Position numbers and translations under genes: made by a program. This document shows, piece after piece, positions 16,491-25,623 of a DNA stretch of 64,000 nt (positions within the stretch are counted from its first letter, which is position 1; every line of letters begins with the position of its first letter). The stretch lies in NCBI GenBank assembly GCA_964215915.1, contig CAXPEB010000059.1:1-64000 (forward strand). Reading direction: 5' to 3'. The stretch is from UBA8524 sp964215915 (GTDB lineage: Bacteria; Bacteroidota; Bacteroidia; UBA8524). The notes under the pieces were generated by a model. The model searched no databases. It saw only the letters and a list, made by a program, of their open reading frames with translations, and was not told where the DNA came from.

Positions 16491-17087
16491 ATGGAAAAGA
16501 TCCGTCTCGATATCGTAGGTCTCACCTCGGGTCAAACACATGGCTCTTACACCCTGATCCTCGGGGAAGAGAACGGTGAACGCAAACTTCCGATCATTAT
16601 CGGGAGTTTTGAGGCCCAGGCAATCGCCATCGAAATCGAGAAGATCGTTCCCTTTCGTCCGATGACACACGACCTGTTCGTTTCCTTCTGCAAGACCTTT
16701 TCCATAGAAGTACTCGAAGCGGTTATTCATAACCTGCAGGAAGGGGTCTTTTACAGTAAGATCCTTTGCCGGCAGAACGGGAATACCTATGAGATCGATG
16801 CCCGTACCTCCGATGCAATTGCATTGGCCGTACGCTTCAAGTGCCCGATCTATACCCTCCCGACCATCATGAATGAAGCCGGAATCCGTATTGAAGACCA
16901 GGAAGAAGAGCAGGAAGCTGTCAGAGCCGACCAACCGCATTCACCGGGAAGCCCGGGACCTAAAAGCGACGATGATTATCATAACATGACTCTCCCGGAA
17001 TTGGAGGATCACCTGGAGAAAGCCCTTCGCATCGAAGACTATGCACGGGCCGCTATGCTTCGCGACGAAATCAACCGAAGAAAATAA
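16491..17087 (+). CDS. Bifunctional nuclease family protein with C-terminal UVR motif
   Basis: 198 residues. The N-terminal ~140 form a DUF151/BFN domain (LTSGQTHGSYTLILGEENG, LPIIIGSFEAQAIAIEIE, ARTSDAIALAVRFKCPIY). After an acidic linker, residues about 163-198 form a UVR motif (LPELEDHLEKALRIEDYARA, ending AAMLRDEINRRK) like those in UvrB/UvrC and Clp adaptors. BFN proteins of plants have DNase/RNase activity; the bacterial role is not settled. Its place right behind etfBA is notable. Confidence 0.88.
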   Translation: MEKIRLDIVGLTSGQTHGSYTLILGEENGERKLPIIIGSFEAQAIAIEIEKIVPFRPMTHDLFVSFCKTFSIEVLEAVIHNLQEGVFYSKILCRQNGNTYEIDARTSDAIALAVRFKCPIYTLPTIMNEAGIRIEDQEEEQEAVRADQPHSPGSPGPKSDDDYHNMTLPELEDHLEKALRIEDYARAAMLRDEINRRK

Positions 17088-17093
17088 ACCTGC

Positions 17094-18389
17094 ATGCCGG
17101 CAGCGGAGTCCATACTAAGAGGCTTACTGGGCATGACCGTGCTGCTGGCGATCGCCTACGGGCTCTCGGAAAACCGTAAACGCATTTCCTGGCGGGCCGT
17201 GGGAGGTGGACTGTTGCTTCAACTAATTATTGCCGGCGCCCTGTTCGCCAGTCCGCAGGTGGAAAAAGCCTTCGATCTCCTTAGTCGGGGATTTGTTGCC
17301 GTAATCGGTTATACCCGATTCGGAACCGATTTTCTCTTCCGCTCGTTCACCGATGGGGAAGTAGACTCGGCCCTCGTAAACTTTGCCTTCAACGTACTTC
17401 CCACCATTATCTTCTTCTCGGCACTTACCGCATTACTTTATTACCTCCGTATTCTGCAAAAGGTAGTCTATGTGTTTGCCTGGATCATGAAATACACCAT
17501 GAAGCTGAGCGGTGCGGAAAGCCTGGCCGCTGCGGGAAATATCTTCCTCGGGCAAACGGAAGCTCCGCTGTTGATCCGCCCCTATCTCGACCGTATGACA
17601 CGTTCGGAGATCATGGCCCTGATGACGGGCGGAATGGCTACCATTGCCGGAGGCGTTCTGGCCAGTTATATCGGCTTTCTGGGAGGAAGCGACCCCGCAC
17701 AACAACAAGCCTTTGCCAAACACCTTATCACCGCATCTGTACTCTCCGCTCCGGCAGCCCTGATTTTTGCCAAACTGCTGATCCCGGAAAAAGAACACCG
17801 CAATGAACAGCTGAAAGTCAGCGACGAAAAGCTGGGAAGTAATGTGCTGGAAGCCATTTCCAACGGAACCAGCGACGGACTGAAACTGGCAGTCAATGTC
17901 GGAGCCATGTTGCTCGTCTTTACTGCCATGATCTACCTGGGCAATGGCATCCTGGAATGGGTGGGAAGCTGGACCGGACTAAATGATTTCATTGCCAGGA
18001 ACACGCTTTACGAATGCCTGAGCTTCCAGTTTATCGTGGGTTACCTCGGTGCACCCCTCGCCTGGCTGGTGGGTGTGGACTGGAACGATGCCATTCTGGT
18101 GGGACAGCTGATCGGGGAGAAAACCATCCTGAACGAATTCTATGCGTACGTTACCCTTGGCGACCTGAAAAATAGCGGGGCATTTGCTTCGGAACGTTCC
18201 ATCATTATCGCAACCTATGTGCTCTGCGGCTTCAGTAACTTTGCCTCTATCGGTATACAGATCGGGGGGATCGGTGCCCTGGTGCCGGAAAAACGCGCAT
18301 TGCTTTCTTCCCTGGGCGTCAGGGCACTGATCGGTGGTACCTTGGCCTGCCTGCTGACAGGCGCAATTGCCGGGATGTTTATTCCTTAA
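17094..18389 (+). CDS. Concentrative nucleoside transporter (CNT/NupC family)
   Basis: 431 residues, about ten membrane segments. CNT signatures: GQTEAPLLIRPYL, MTGGMATIAGGVLASYIGFL, SAPAALIFAKLLIPE, ERSIIIATYVLCGFSNFASIG and IQIGGIGALVPEKR. The family imports nucleosides with Na+ or H+. It begins 6 nt after the BFN gene, so probably the same operon, and its TAA overlaps the TAA of the convergent gene through the palindrome TTAA. Confidence 0.94.
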   Translation: MPAAESILRGLLGMTVLLAIAYGLSENRKRISWRAVGGGLLLQLIIAGALFASPQVEKAFDLLSRGFVAVIGYTRFGTDFLFRSFTDGEVDSALVNFAFNVLPTIIFFSALTALLYYLRILQKVVYVFAWIMKYTMKLSGAESLAAAGNIFLGQTEAPLLIRPYLDRMTRSEIMALMTGGMATIAGGVLASYIGFLGGSDPAQQQAFAKHLITASVLSAPAALIFAKLLIPEKEHRNEQLKVSDEKLGSNVLEAISNGTSDGLKLAVNVGAMLLVFTAMIYLGNGILEWVGSWTGLNDFIARNTLYECLSFQFIVGYLGAPLAWLVGVDWNDAILVGQLIGEKTILNEFYAYVTLGDLKNSGAFASERSIIIATYVLCGFSNFASIGIQIGGIGALVPEKRALLSSLGVRALIGGTLACLLTGAIAGMFIP

Positions 18390-19255
18390 TTCACAAACCG
18401 ATACCTCACCCCCATCATCCCCGTCAGAGCACTGCTCACTTCGGCACCGAAATCATCCGATCCGGTTATCTGCATCATGGGGCGCAACTCTGCCGTAAGA
18501 AACAGGGGGCGGAAAAACTCCCTTCGCTTTCCCATTTGCCACTCAATCCCCAAAGGCATGTACACGGAAGCACTTATGCTCACAGCCTGCTTCCACTGCT
18601 CCCTTTCAAAACGGCTTTCCTCCGACTCGGAGCGACGGGAAATATTTCCATAAGAAATTTCATACGCCCCCCCTTCCCGGTACAACAACTCCGAGCGGTT
18701 GTTAACGCTCATTCCCATCTGTAATCCGGCACCGGCATACAGCTTAAAACGACTTTCACCCGGGCTGCGGAAAATTAGCGCAGCATCAAAATTCAGGTAC
18801 TGGGCCTCATTATAAAGCTGAAGTCCTTTGTAGGTAACACTGTCCAGGTATTCGCCGTTGCTCAGAGTATCCAAACGGGTACGGTCGTTCCGGTAGAAGA
18901 AGGAGGCATTCGACTGAAGGCTGTACAGGTTCATTCCGAACCGCAGCTCTCTTTTCCCGTCAAATTCCCCGCTTTTTTTGTTTTGGCGATAGAATGAAGT
19001 ATTCCAGTAAAACCCGGAATTGCCGTAAGTGGTGTTGGAAATCGAATGGGTAAAACCTTCGAAATTCCGTTGAAGAAGTGCAGACTGGGGGAGCGCTTGC
19101 TTCCATTCGGTAATGGAGGGAGAGTAGGATGGTTTGCTGTACTGCAACCCTGTTCCTACCCCGAAACCTGACCAACGCCAAACTGCTTCCGATTGTGCCT
19201 GAACCGCCCCTGTCAGCATGACAACGACGGCCATTGTGGAGAATATTTTATGCAT
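18386..19255 (-). CDS. Secreted, probable outer-membrane beta-barrel protein
   Basis: 289 residues. Signal peptide MHKIFSTMAVVVMLTGAVQAQ; mature part with alternating aromatic/polar strands (NSGFYWNTSFYRQNKK, FGMNLYSLQSNASFFYRND, FKLYAGAGLQMGMSVNNRS) and a closing strand TGMMGVRYRFVN with an aromatic near the end, as in outer-membrane barrels. No family assigned. An in-frame start further upstream would put a hydrophilic extension before the signal, so ATG 19255 is used. Confidence 0.72.
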   Translation of the reverse strand: MHKIFSTMAVVVMLTGAVQAQSEAVWRWSGFGVGTGLQYSKPSYSPSITEWKQALPQSALLQRNFEGFTHSISNTTYGNSGFYWNTSFYRQNKKSGEFDGKRELRFGMNLYSLQSNASFFYRNDRTRLDTLSNGEYLDSVTYKGLQLYNEAQYLNFDAALIFRSPGESRFKLYAGAGLQMGMSVNNRSELLYREGGAYEISYGNISRRSESEESRFEREQWKQAVSISASVYMPLGIEWQMGKRREFFRPLFLTAELRPMMQITGSDDFGAEVSSALTGMMGVRYRFVN

Positions 19256-19350
19256 ACGGAGCCATAACGGCAAAACCATCTGCTTCGTATCGGGTTTTGT
19301 CGATCGGAAGACTGTTCTTGTCTGTTTTCTTATCCGTTAGCCGATTAAGG

Positions 19351-19539
19351 CTATCCGCCGAAGTACTCAAACGCTTTGTACACGATAAATGCCGGCCAGA
19401 CAATCGCTTTCAAAACGCCCAATACCCCCATCCAAAAACCGGTGGCCGTTGAAATAAAGTAGATTACTGCGCCGATAAAGCCCATTCCATACACGGCATT
19501 GCCGCTTTGGTTTCCCGACGGATATTTCCTGTCTCCCAT
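19351..19539 (-). CDS. Small conserved membrane protein
   Basis: 62 residues beginning MGDRKYPSGNQSGNAVYGMG. Two hydrophobic helices (about 17-36 and 40-56): GFIGAVIYFISTATGFW and VLGVLKAIVWPAFIVYKA. I recall similar short proteins annotated only as hypothetical in many bacteria. The start at ATG 19539 removes a poorly conserved-looking 18-residue extension. Separate from Hsp20 by a terminator-like hairpin. Confidence 0.62.
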   Translation of the reverse strand: MGDRKYPSGNQSGNAVYGMGFIGAVIYFISTATGFWMGVLGVLKAIVWPAFIVYKAFEYFGG

Positions 19540-19562
19540 AAATTTTCGTTTATAGCCTGAAT

Positions 19563-19599
19563 ATAAAACAAAAAGCATGAACCTGTGGCCCATGCTTTT
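19563..19599 (-). terminator. Terminator after hsp20
   Basis: Perfect 9-bp stem (19571-19579 with 19591-19599), 11-nt loop, and a T-rich run on the minus strand. It lies 13 nt after the hsp20 stop codon. Confidence 0.7.
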
Positions 19600-19611
19600 A
19601 TCAGGTTCGCT

Positions 19612-20052
19612 TTATTTAACGGTTACTGTTTTTTTGTCCTTAGGTTTTGCCGGTTGTGCCTTTTGCAGATCCAACTTAAGCAGGCCGTCTTTGTATTCGG
19701 CAGAAATGCTGTCTTCCTTCACATTTTCGGGCATCTGGAAGCTCCGTTTGAAGGAAGCATAACTAAACTCTTTGCGTGTTACCTTCTCTCCTTCTTTCTC
19801 CTCCTTTTCCTCTTTCTTCTCGGATGACACGGTGATAGCACCGTTATCTATCTCAATTTTGAAATCGTCTTTTTTGAAACCGGGAGCAGCAAGTTCAATA
19901 TGATATCCGTTCTCGGTTTCGGTCATGTTGGCCGCCGGAATACTCTTACCCAGCTGCATACTTTGCTTGAAAAAGTCGCGGTTGAAGAATTCGTCCCAAA
20001 GATTATCCAGGTTCGGGAGCATGCTGTTTTCTTTCCATTTGATGAGTGACAT
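19612..20052 (-). CDS. Small heat shock protein, Hsp20/alpha-crystallin
   Basis: 146 residues. The N-terminal arm contains NLDNLWDEFFNRDFF; the alpha-crystallin domain runs from about residue 40 (GYHIELAAPGFKKDDFKIEI, FKRSFQMPENV, AEYKDGLLKLDLQK) to the end, with PKDKKTVTVK closing it. A highly charged Glu/Lys loop splits the domain, as usual in this phylum. ATP-independent holdase that binds unfolding proteins under stress. A -7-like box lies 136 bp upstream. Confidence 0.95.
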   Translation of the reverse strand: MSLIKWKENSMLPNLDNLWDEFFNRDFFKQSMQLGKSIPAANMTETENGYHIELAAPGFKKDDFKIEIDNGAITVSSEKKEEKEEKEGEKVTRKEFSYASFKRSFQMPENVKEDSISAEYKDGLLKLDLQKAQPAKPKDKKTVTVK

Positions 20053-20187
20053 AATTTTTCGGTTTTAAGGGTTCTGTTAGGTTATGGATTTATTGTTGCT
20101 TTTTTCTTTGCATTAGAATCTCCTGTTCCTTCTTGGCTTGCTCAGTTCGTATACGCTGCATTGATCCTGGCTTCCAAGATTCCGAAT

Positions 20188-20195
20188 CAAAAATA
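20188..20195 (-). promoter_or_regulatory. Possible -7 box upstream of hsp20
   Basis: Minus-strand TATTTTTG, a perfect TAnnTTTG match about 136 nt before the hsp20 start. No clear TTG at the usual distance, so only moderate support. Confidence 0.4.
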
Positions 20196-20239
20196 AAACG
20201 GCATGTTGCCGCATTACTATGATGAAGATCAAATCAAAT

Positions 20240-20255
20240 CCTGATTTTTATCAGG
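20240..20255. repeat. Short perfect hairpin between hsp20 and the aminotransferase gene
   Basis: CCTGAT-TTTT-ATCAGG, a 6-bp perfect inverted repeat. It lies in the divergent intergenic region, upstream of both genes, and could be an operator; no family assignment is possible. Confidence 0.4.
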
Positions 20256-20310
20256 TCAAAAAGCTTCACGGGTTCCATTCCATACATTTCCCATAAAGCA
20301 CAGGCTTCCT

Positions 20311-20318
20311 TATATTTG
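20311..20318 (+). promoter_or_regulatory. -7 box TATATTTG, 8 nt from the start codon
   Basis: Perfect TAnnTTTG element. With only 8 nt to ATG 20327, transcription would begin at or next to the start codon (likely leaderless mRNA). Confidence 0.55.
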
Positions 20319-20326
20319 GCCCTTGC

Positions 20327-21178
20327 ATGAAACGGGAGCGTACAGTCAATCTGAATGGCACTTTCTATTCGGCGGGTAAACTGATCTCTACCCGCAACAG
20401 GGCTTTCCTGTATGGAGACTCCGTATTTGAAAGTATCCGTTACTACAACCGGGTATTGCTCTGGGACCTCCACTTTGCACGCCTGCTGCAGTCTGCCGCA
20501 AGCATGGGCTTTGTATTTTCCCCCTGGTGGACAGAAGATTTTTTCCGTTACGAGATCATCAAAACGGTAAAAGAAAACAAGATCAGCAATGCCAGGGTGC
20601 GTCTGTTGCTTTTCCGGGAAGAGGAAAGCGCCGGTTACCTCCCCCCCTCCGACCGTTGTTCTTACCTTATCGAGGTATCGGAAGAAGTGGATAAACCCTA
20701 TGAATATCAGGGGGAGGGATTGAACATCGGGCTGTACAAGGAGGTTCGCAAATGCGATTCACCTTTCAGCTTTTTCAAATCGGGTCAGTCGCTGTTGTAC
20801 GTGATGGCCTCCCGAAAAGCCCGAAACGAAGGGCTCGACGAAATGATCCTCTTCAATGACCGCGACCGTCTTTGTGAAAGCAGTTCGGGAAACCTCTGGC
20901 TGGTGAAAGAGAATACGGTTCTGACTCCGGCAGCAGAAGAGTCATGCATCACCGGTGTTATGCGGAAACACCTGCTTGCCCTCATTCCCCAATTCGGGAT
21001 GGAGGTAAAAGAAACGGCACTGAAACCGGAAGAACTGGATATGGCCGACGAGCTATGGATCAGCAATGCCGCCAAAGGGCTGCGCTGGGCCAGTCGTTGC
21101 GAATTCCGGGAATACAAAAACACCAAAGCTTTGGAGCTTATGCGCTTCATACAAAATGAAACCAAGGAAAATGATTAA
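20327..21178 (+). CDS. Class IV PLP aminotransferase/lyase (IlvE/PabC fold)
   Basis: 283 residues. Fold-type IV landmarks: RAFLYGDSVFESIRYYN near the start, the PLP-binding Lys in FFKSGQSLLYVMA (Lys151), and the pyridine-N Glu in LCESSSGNLWLV (Glu184). The family includes branched-chain aminotransferase, D-amino acid aminotransferase and aminodeoxychorismate lyase. Length and the short N-terminus fit PabC or D-amino acid type as well as IlvE; sequence alone does not decide. Overlaps the S46 peptidase start by 8 nt. Confidence 0.88.
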   Translation: MKRERTVNLNGTFYSAGKLISTRNRAFLYGDSVFESIRYYNRVLLWDLHFARLLQSAASMGFVFSPWWTEDFFRYEIIKTVKENKISNARVRLLLFREEESAGYLPPSDRCSYLIEVSEEVDKPYEYQGEGLNIGLYKEVRKCDSPFSFFKSGQSLLYVMASRKARNEGLDEMILFNDRDRLCESSSGNLWLVKENTVLTPAAEESCITGVMRKHLLALIPQFGMEVKETALKPEELDMADELWISNAAKGLRWASRCEFREYKNTKALELMRFIQNETKEND

Positions 21179-23288
21179 AAAAACAGGACTATCGCTTGCC
21201 CTCTTATTCGTATTCACGGCTTTTGCCCCGAAAGAAGAAGGCATGTTCCCGCTCAGCGAGCTGGACCGTATCGATCTGAAAAAAGCCGGGCTCATGATCC
21301 CGATCGAACAGATCTACAACCCTAACGGAACCAGTCTGGTGCAAGCCCTGGTACGCGTTGGCGGATGTACGGGCTCTTTTGTTTCCGACAAAGGACTTAT
21401 CATCACCAACCACCACTGCGCATTTTCAGCAGTAGCTGCTGCCTCCGACCCGGAACACGATTACCTGACCAACGGTTTTATAGCCAAAAACAGAGAACTG
21501 GAGATCCGCACCTCTATCAAAGCACGTATTACCGAATCCTACCGGGATGTAAGCGCCGAAGTATTGAAAGGAACCTCTCCGGATGACCCTGCAGGCAGGA
21601 TGGAGAAGATAGCCGCCAATATCGAAGCATTGGAAAAGGAAGAAAAAGAACAACATCCCGAACTGCTGATCGAGGTCTCTGAAATGCTTCAGGGACAAAG
21701 CTATACCCTGTTCCGTTACCGTGAACTGAATGATATCCGACTGGTATACGTTCCACCGCGCTCGGTGGGGGAATTCGGCGGAGAAAGCGATAACTGGGTA
21801 TGGCCCCGTCATACCGGCGACTTCTCATTCATGCGTGCTTATGTAGGCAAAGACGGGCAACCGGCGGAATACAGCGAAGACAATATCCCCTATACTCCCA
21901 AACGCTACCTTCCGATTAACCCTGCCGGAGTCAAAGAGAACGACTTTGTATTTATCCTGGGATACCCTGGCCGAACCTACCGCAATCAGCCGTCTCAGTT
22001 CCTGACATACCAACAGGACTACCTGCTGCCTTATATCTCACGCTGGTTCGATTACCAGATCCGGCAAATGGAAGAATTGGGTAAAGGGGATAAAGAACTG
22101 GAGATTGCTTTCGCATCCCGCATCAAACGCCTGGCCAATACAGCCAAAAATTTCAAAGGCAAGATGCAGGGACTACAGCGTACGGATATCGTACAGCAAC
22201 GTAAGCACGAAGACGAGGAAATGCAGATGATGATTGCTGCTGACCCCAAACTTAACGCTCAGTACGGAAAGCTCTTCCCGGAAATCGATCGCATCTATAC
22301 GGAAAAACTGAAAACGGCTTCCCGCGACCTCTGGCTCGGACAGGTCTTCGGTAGTAGCGGGCTAATGTATGCGGCCGGTTATGTGGGTGATGCCCAGGAC
22401 ACCTGGAAAAACAGTGAAAAAGGAGCTAAAAACGAATTCCTGGAAAAGCTTAAGTCCAATGCCGGAAATTTTGCCCGATCCTATGGCATTGCTCATCCGG
22501 AACTGGAGAAAAAAATCATTAAAGCCTTGCTTATGGATGGCGTTCGTCTTCCCGAAGACCAGCGACCAGCAGTGCTGGAACTCTTTGCATCGGCTAAGGC
22601 CCCGGAAGAAAGTATAAACAAGTTCGTAGACGAAGCCTGGGAAAAATCGGTATTCACCAATCGCGCCGAAGTGTTGAAGATGATGGAAGAAAAACCGGAG
22701 AAACTGATGAAGCTCGATGATCCTTTCATCCAGATTGCCAGCGGACTATGGGAACAACTGAAAGCCTACCAGCTTGCAGAAAAGGCCCGCCAAGACGAGC
22801 TCAGCATTCTGCTGCCGCAGATGGTTCAGGTTCGGCAAATGTACAAGCAGTCGAACTTCCTGCCCGATGCCAACAGTACCCTGCGCTTCACCTATGGCTA
22901 TATCCGCGGCTATTACCCGGTTGATGCGGAATACCACGAACCCTTCACCCATATCAAAGGCATCCTGCAAAAGGCTTCCTCGGAAGGTGATTATTTCCTG
23001 GAAGACTATCTGCAGACTTTGCTGGGAACCGAAGACCCCATGTCCGTTGTTTGCTTCCTGTATAACCTGGACACCACCGGGGGCAACTCAGGGTCTCCAA
23101 TTCTTGATGCGCATGGAAATCTCGTCGGGGTGAATTTTGACCGGGCCTATACCGCCACCATTAACGATTTTGCCTGGAACGAGGAATACAGCCGTTCCAT
23201 CGGGGTGGATATCCGCTATGTTTTGCTGGTCATGAAGAAGCTCGGAAATGCCGATCACCTGGTATCGGAGTTGATCGTAAGCCGATAA
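21171..23288 (+). CDS. S46 dipeptidyl peptidase, DPP11-like (Asp/Glu specific)
   Basis: 705 residues; Porphyromonas DPP11 has about 720. Signal peptide in MIKKTGLSLALLFVFTAFA. S46 landmarks: ITNHHCAF (His81/82), DNWVWPRHTGDFS, and GGNSGSP with the nucleophile Ser640. Eighteen residues after that Ser is Arg658 (in NFDRAY). In this family the residue at that place sets P1 preference: Arg in DPP11 (acidic), Gly in DPP7 (hydrophobic). So an Asp/Glu-cleaving periplasmic dipeptidyl peptidase is predicted. Start ATG 21171 follows AAGGAAA and overlaps the previous gene. Releases dipeptides for amino-acid catabolism. Confidence 0.93.
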   Translation: MIKKTGLSLALLFVFTAFAPKEEGMFPLSELDRIDLKKAGLMIPIEQIYNPNGTSLVQALVRVGGCTGSFVSDKGLIITNHHCAFSAVAAASDPEHDYLTNGFIAKNRELEIRTSIKARITESYRDVSAEVLKGTSPDDPAGRMEKIAANIEALEKEEKEQHPELLIEVSEMLQGQSYTLFRYRELNDIRLVYVPPRSVGEFGGESDNWVWPRHTGDFSFMRAYVGKDGQPAEYSEDNIPYTPKRYLPINPAGVKENDFVFILGYPGRTYRNQPSQFLTYQQDYLLPYISRWFDYQIRQMEELGKGDKELEIAFASRIKRLANTAKNFKGKMQGLQRTDIVQQRKHEDEEMQMMIAADPKLNAQYGKLFPEIDRIYTEKLKTASRDLWLGQVFGSSGLMYAAGYVGDAQDTWKNSEKGAKNEFLEKLKSNAGNFARSYGIAHPELEKKIIKALLMDGVRLPEDQRPAVLELFASAKAPEESINKFVDEAWEKSVFTNRAEVLKMMEEKPEKLMKLDDPFIQIASGLWEQLKAYQLAEKARQDELSILLPQMVQVRQMYKQSNFLPDANSTLRFTYGYIRGYYPVDAEYHEPFTHIKGILQKASSEGDYFLEDYLQTLLGTEDPMSVVCFLYNLDTTGGNSGSPILDAHGNLVGVNFDRAYTATINDFAWNEEYSRSIGVDIRYVLLVMKKLGNADHLVSELIVSR

Positions 23289-23301
23289 AGAAGTTTGATT
23301 T

Positions 23302-24453
23302 TTATTCCACGACCTTCCGGTCAATCCGTTCCGGCAGACGGCTCAGCGCTTCGTAGTTGAGCTGTCTGCTGAGTTCTGTAAAGGAAGCCACGGAAATCTC
23401 CAGGTCACCCTGGTGACCAATGATCACTACTTCATCCCCGATTTCCACCTCTGGCACTTCGGTAATGTCAATAGCCAGGCTATTCATGTTTACATTTCCG
23501 ATTACCGCCACCCGGTGTCCGCGAACCAGCATACGCCCCAGGTTACTGAGCGAACGCAGAAACCCTCCGGAATACCCCACCGGAACAATGGCGATACGTG
23601 TGGGAATACCTGCCAGGTAAGACGTACCGTAACCGATAAATTCACCGGGTTCCACATTCTTGATGCTCATCACGTAACTCTTCCAGCTCATCAAACGGTG
23701 GATGGGCGATTCCTTGCGCTTGCGCTCTTTTAGGAATTCAATGAAAATTTCCCTGCTCGGCCAAAATCCATACTGAAGGATTCCAAGACGGATCAGGTCA
23801 TAACGCATTTCCGGGTACCGGATGGCCGCTGCTGAACAGCAGGCATGGCGCAGATGGTACTGAATGCCCTGCTCCCGGAAATAGGCCAATCCCCGACGGT
23901 ATACCTTTTTCTGGTCGCGGATACGCAGGTAGTTGCTAATGCTTTCGGCCCCGGCAAAATGTGTACAGACGCCCATTACTTCCACCTCTTCCCGGTGTTC
24001 CCGAATCAGTTGGGTTACTTTGGGCCAGTCTTTTTCTTCCAGCCCGGTGCGGTGCATGCCGGTCTCCAGCTCCAGGTGGATCAGGGCTTTTTTGCCGAGC
24101 TGTTTCGCATGGGCAATGGCCTGTTCCAGGATACTTACCTCATAAACCCAAAACTGCAATTCATTCCAGATCACCCATTCCATGGCCGCATTATCTATAT
24201 AGCCCATAATCATGATCTCCACGGGCTCTTCCAGACAGTGAAAAAGCCGCCACGCTTCATCGGCACTGAAAACACTGAAATGATCGATACCGTTAGCCAC
24301 CGCCATAGGGGCAAAAACTTCTATCCCGTGACCATAGGCATTCCCTTTGATCACGGAGGATATACGAGGTCCTTTGCCAAAAAAACGTCGGAAGAATGCC
24401 AGATTTTTTCTGAATGCAGTTTCGTCGATCTCAATCTGACTGCTGCTATGCAT
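23302..24453 (-). CDS. alr: Alanine racemase
   Basis: 383 residues. The PLP-Lys motif is SVIKGNAYGHG (Lys36). HLELETGMHRTGL, the strand VMGVCTHFAGAE, the second catalytic Tyr in IGYGTSYLAG (about 270) and IAIVPVGYSGGF are also present. It makes D-alanine for peptidoglycan. Its ATG overlaps the end of the M20 amidohydrolase gene by 8 nt. The active-site text differs somewhat from the proteobacterial form, as in other Bacteroidota enzymes. Confidence 0.93.
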   Translation of the reverse strand: MHSSSQIEIDETAFRKNLAFFRRFFGKGPRISSVIKGNAYGHGIEVFAPMAVANGIDHFSVFSADEAWRLFHCLEEPVEIMIMGYIDNAAMEWVIWNELQFWVYEVSILEQAIAHAKQLGKKALIHLELETGMHRTGLEEKDWPKVTQLIREHREEVEVMGVCTHFAGAESISNYLRIRDQKKVYRRGLAYFREQGIQYHLRHACCSAAAIRYPEMRYDLIRLGILQYGFWPSREIFIEFLKERKRKESPIHRLMSWKSYVMSIKNVEPGEFIGYGTSYLAGIPTRIAIVPVGYSGGFLRSLSNLGRMLVRGHRVAVIGNVNMNSLAIDITEVPEVEIGDEVVIIGHQGDLEISVASFTELSRQLNYEALSRLPERIDRKVVE

Positions 24454-25582
24454 CCATAACCTCCTGACAAATGCGGAACATCATATCGGAACCGGTTGCA
24501 ATTAACTCATCCGGAAACTGGAAGTCGGGGTTATGGAGTGCGGGACTATCTTCTCCGGAACCGATCCCGAACATGGCCCCGGGGAATTTCTCCGTAAACA
24601 AACCGAAATCCTCTCCCCATTTAAAAGGCATAGGCCGTTTCACCTGATCAATCCCCAAAGCTTTTGCTGCTTTATTGATGAAATGCACACAATCACTGTG
24701 GTTCTGGTTGGCGTAAAACCGTTCGGTGAAATCGTGACTGATCTCAATCCCGAATTTCTTCCCGACCTCTTCCGCACATTCCACCGACTCCTTCATAAGG
24801 AGATCCATTTCCTGATTATTCCAGGTACGCAGGGTATAGTGCAGCTCTCCATAGCCAGCAGATACCCCGTATGACTTTTCCCCCATGGTTGCATATACAG
24901 GGGTCATGAGCCGGAAATGAGGATCGCTCATATCCGGTTTTACGAGTCCTGCATAGCAGCGGATCAGTTCCGCCATGGCATCCGCCGGATTGATCCCATG
25001 CTCGGGTTCGGCGGCGTGGCTTGTTTTTCCTTTGAAATAAACGCGGATACTGTTGGCAGCGGCGGTAAAACTCCCTTCCTTGCTCACTACCTGTCCAAGC
25101 GGGTAACCTGGTAGGTTATGCCAGGCAAAAACATAATCGGGAGCCGGGTCAATCTTCACCTTATCCGCCAGAACCGCGGCGGCACCATGTCCGTTTTCTT
25201 CCGATGGCTGAAACAACAGGTGTATGGTTCCGCGTGAAGGCGGGTTTTTCAGCAGCTTTTCTGCCGTAGCCAGTAAGGTACTGGTATGGCCGTCATGCCC
25301 GCATAAATGCGCCACCCCATCGGTCTCCGACCTCGGGTCGGCTCCTTCTGCCTCAAGAATAGGTAAGGCATCCGTATCGGCACGAAGCAGAATTACCGGT
25401 CCGCCCTCCTTCATTTTCAGAGTGGCTAATACCCCGGTGCCGCCGATAGGGTGTACCTGCAAATTTCCAAGCTTATCAAGCGCTTCGGTAATTTTGATGG
25501 CTGTTTGATATTCCTTACCCGATAGCTCCGGATGGGTATGCAGGTCGTGGCGAAATCGTATCCATTCGCTAATATCTGTCAT
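24446..25582 (-). CDS. M20 family amidohydrolase/carboxypeptidase
   Basis: 378 residues. Metal-binding and catalytic motifs: FRHDLHTHPELSGKEY, ADTDALPI, HLCGHDGHTSTLL, FQPSEENGHGAA and WHNLPGYPLG, plus SHAAEPEHGINP in the dimerisation domain. The set fits IAA-amino acid hydrolase/hippurate hydrolase-type enzymes that cleave N-acyl amino acids or dipeptides with a di-metal centre. Substrate unknown. Coupled to alr by overlap; both act on amino acid derivatives, but a joint pathway is speculation. Confidence 0.92.
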   Translation of the reverse strand: MTDISEWIRFRHDLHTHPELSGKEYQTAIKITEALDKLGNLQVHPIGGTGVLATLKMKEGGPVILLRADTDALPILEAEGADPRSETDGVAHLCGHDGHTSTLLATAEKLLKNPPSRGTIHLLFQPSEENGHGAAAVLADKVKIDPAPDYVFAWHNLPGYPLGQVVSKEGSFTAAANSIRVYFKGKTSHAAEPEHGINPADAMAELIRCYAGLVKPDMSDPHFRLMTPVYATMGEKSYGVSAGYGELHYTLRTWNNQEMDLLMKESVECAEEVGKKFGIEISHDFTERFYANQNHSDCVHFINKAAKALGIDQVKRPMPFKWGEDFGLFTEKFPGAMFGIGSGEDSPALHNPDFQFPDELIATGSDMMFRICQEVMDA

Positions 25583-25623
25583 GGACAGACAATATAGTCA
25601 AATTGGCGGAAACCCGCAAGCGA

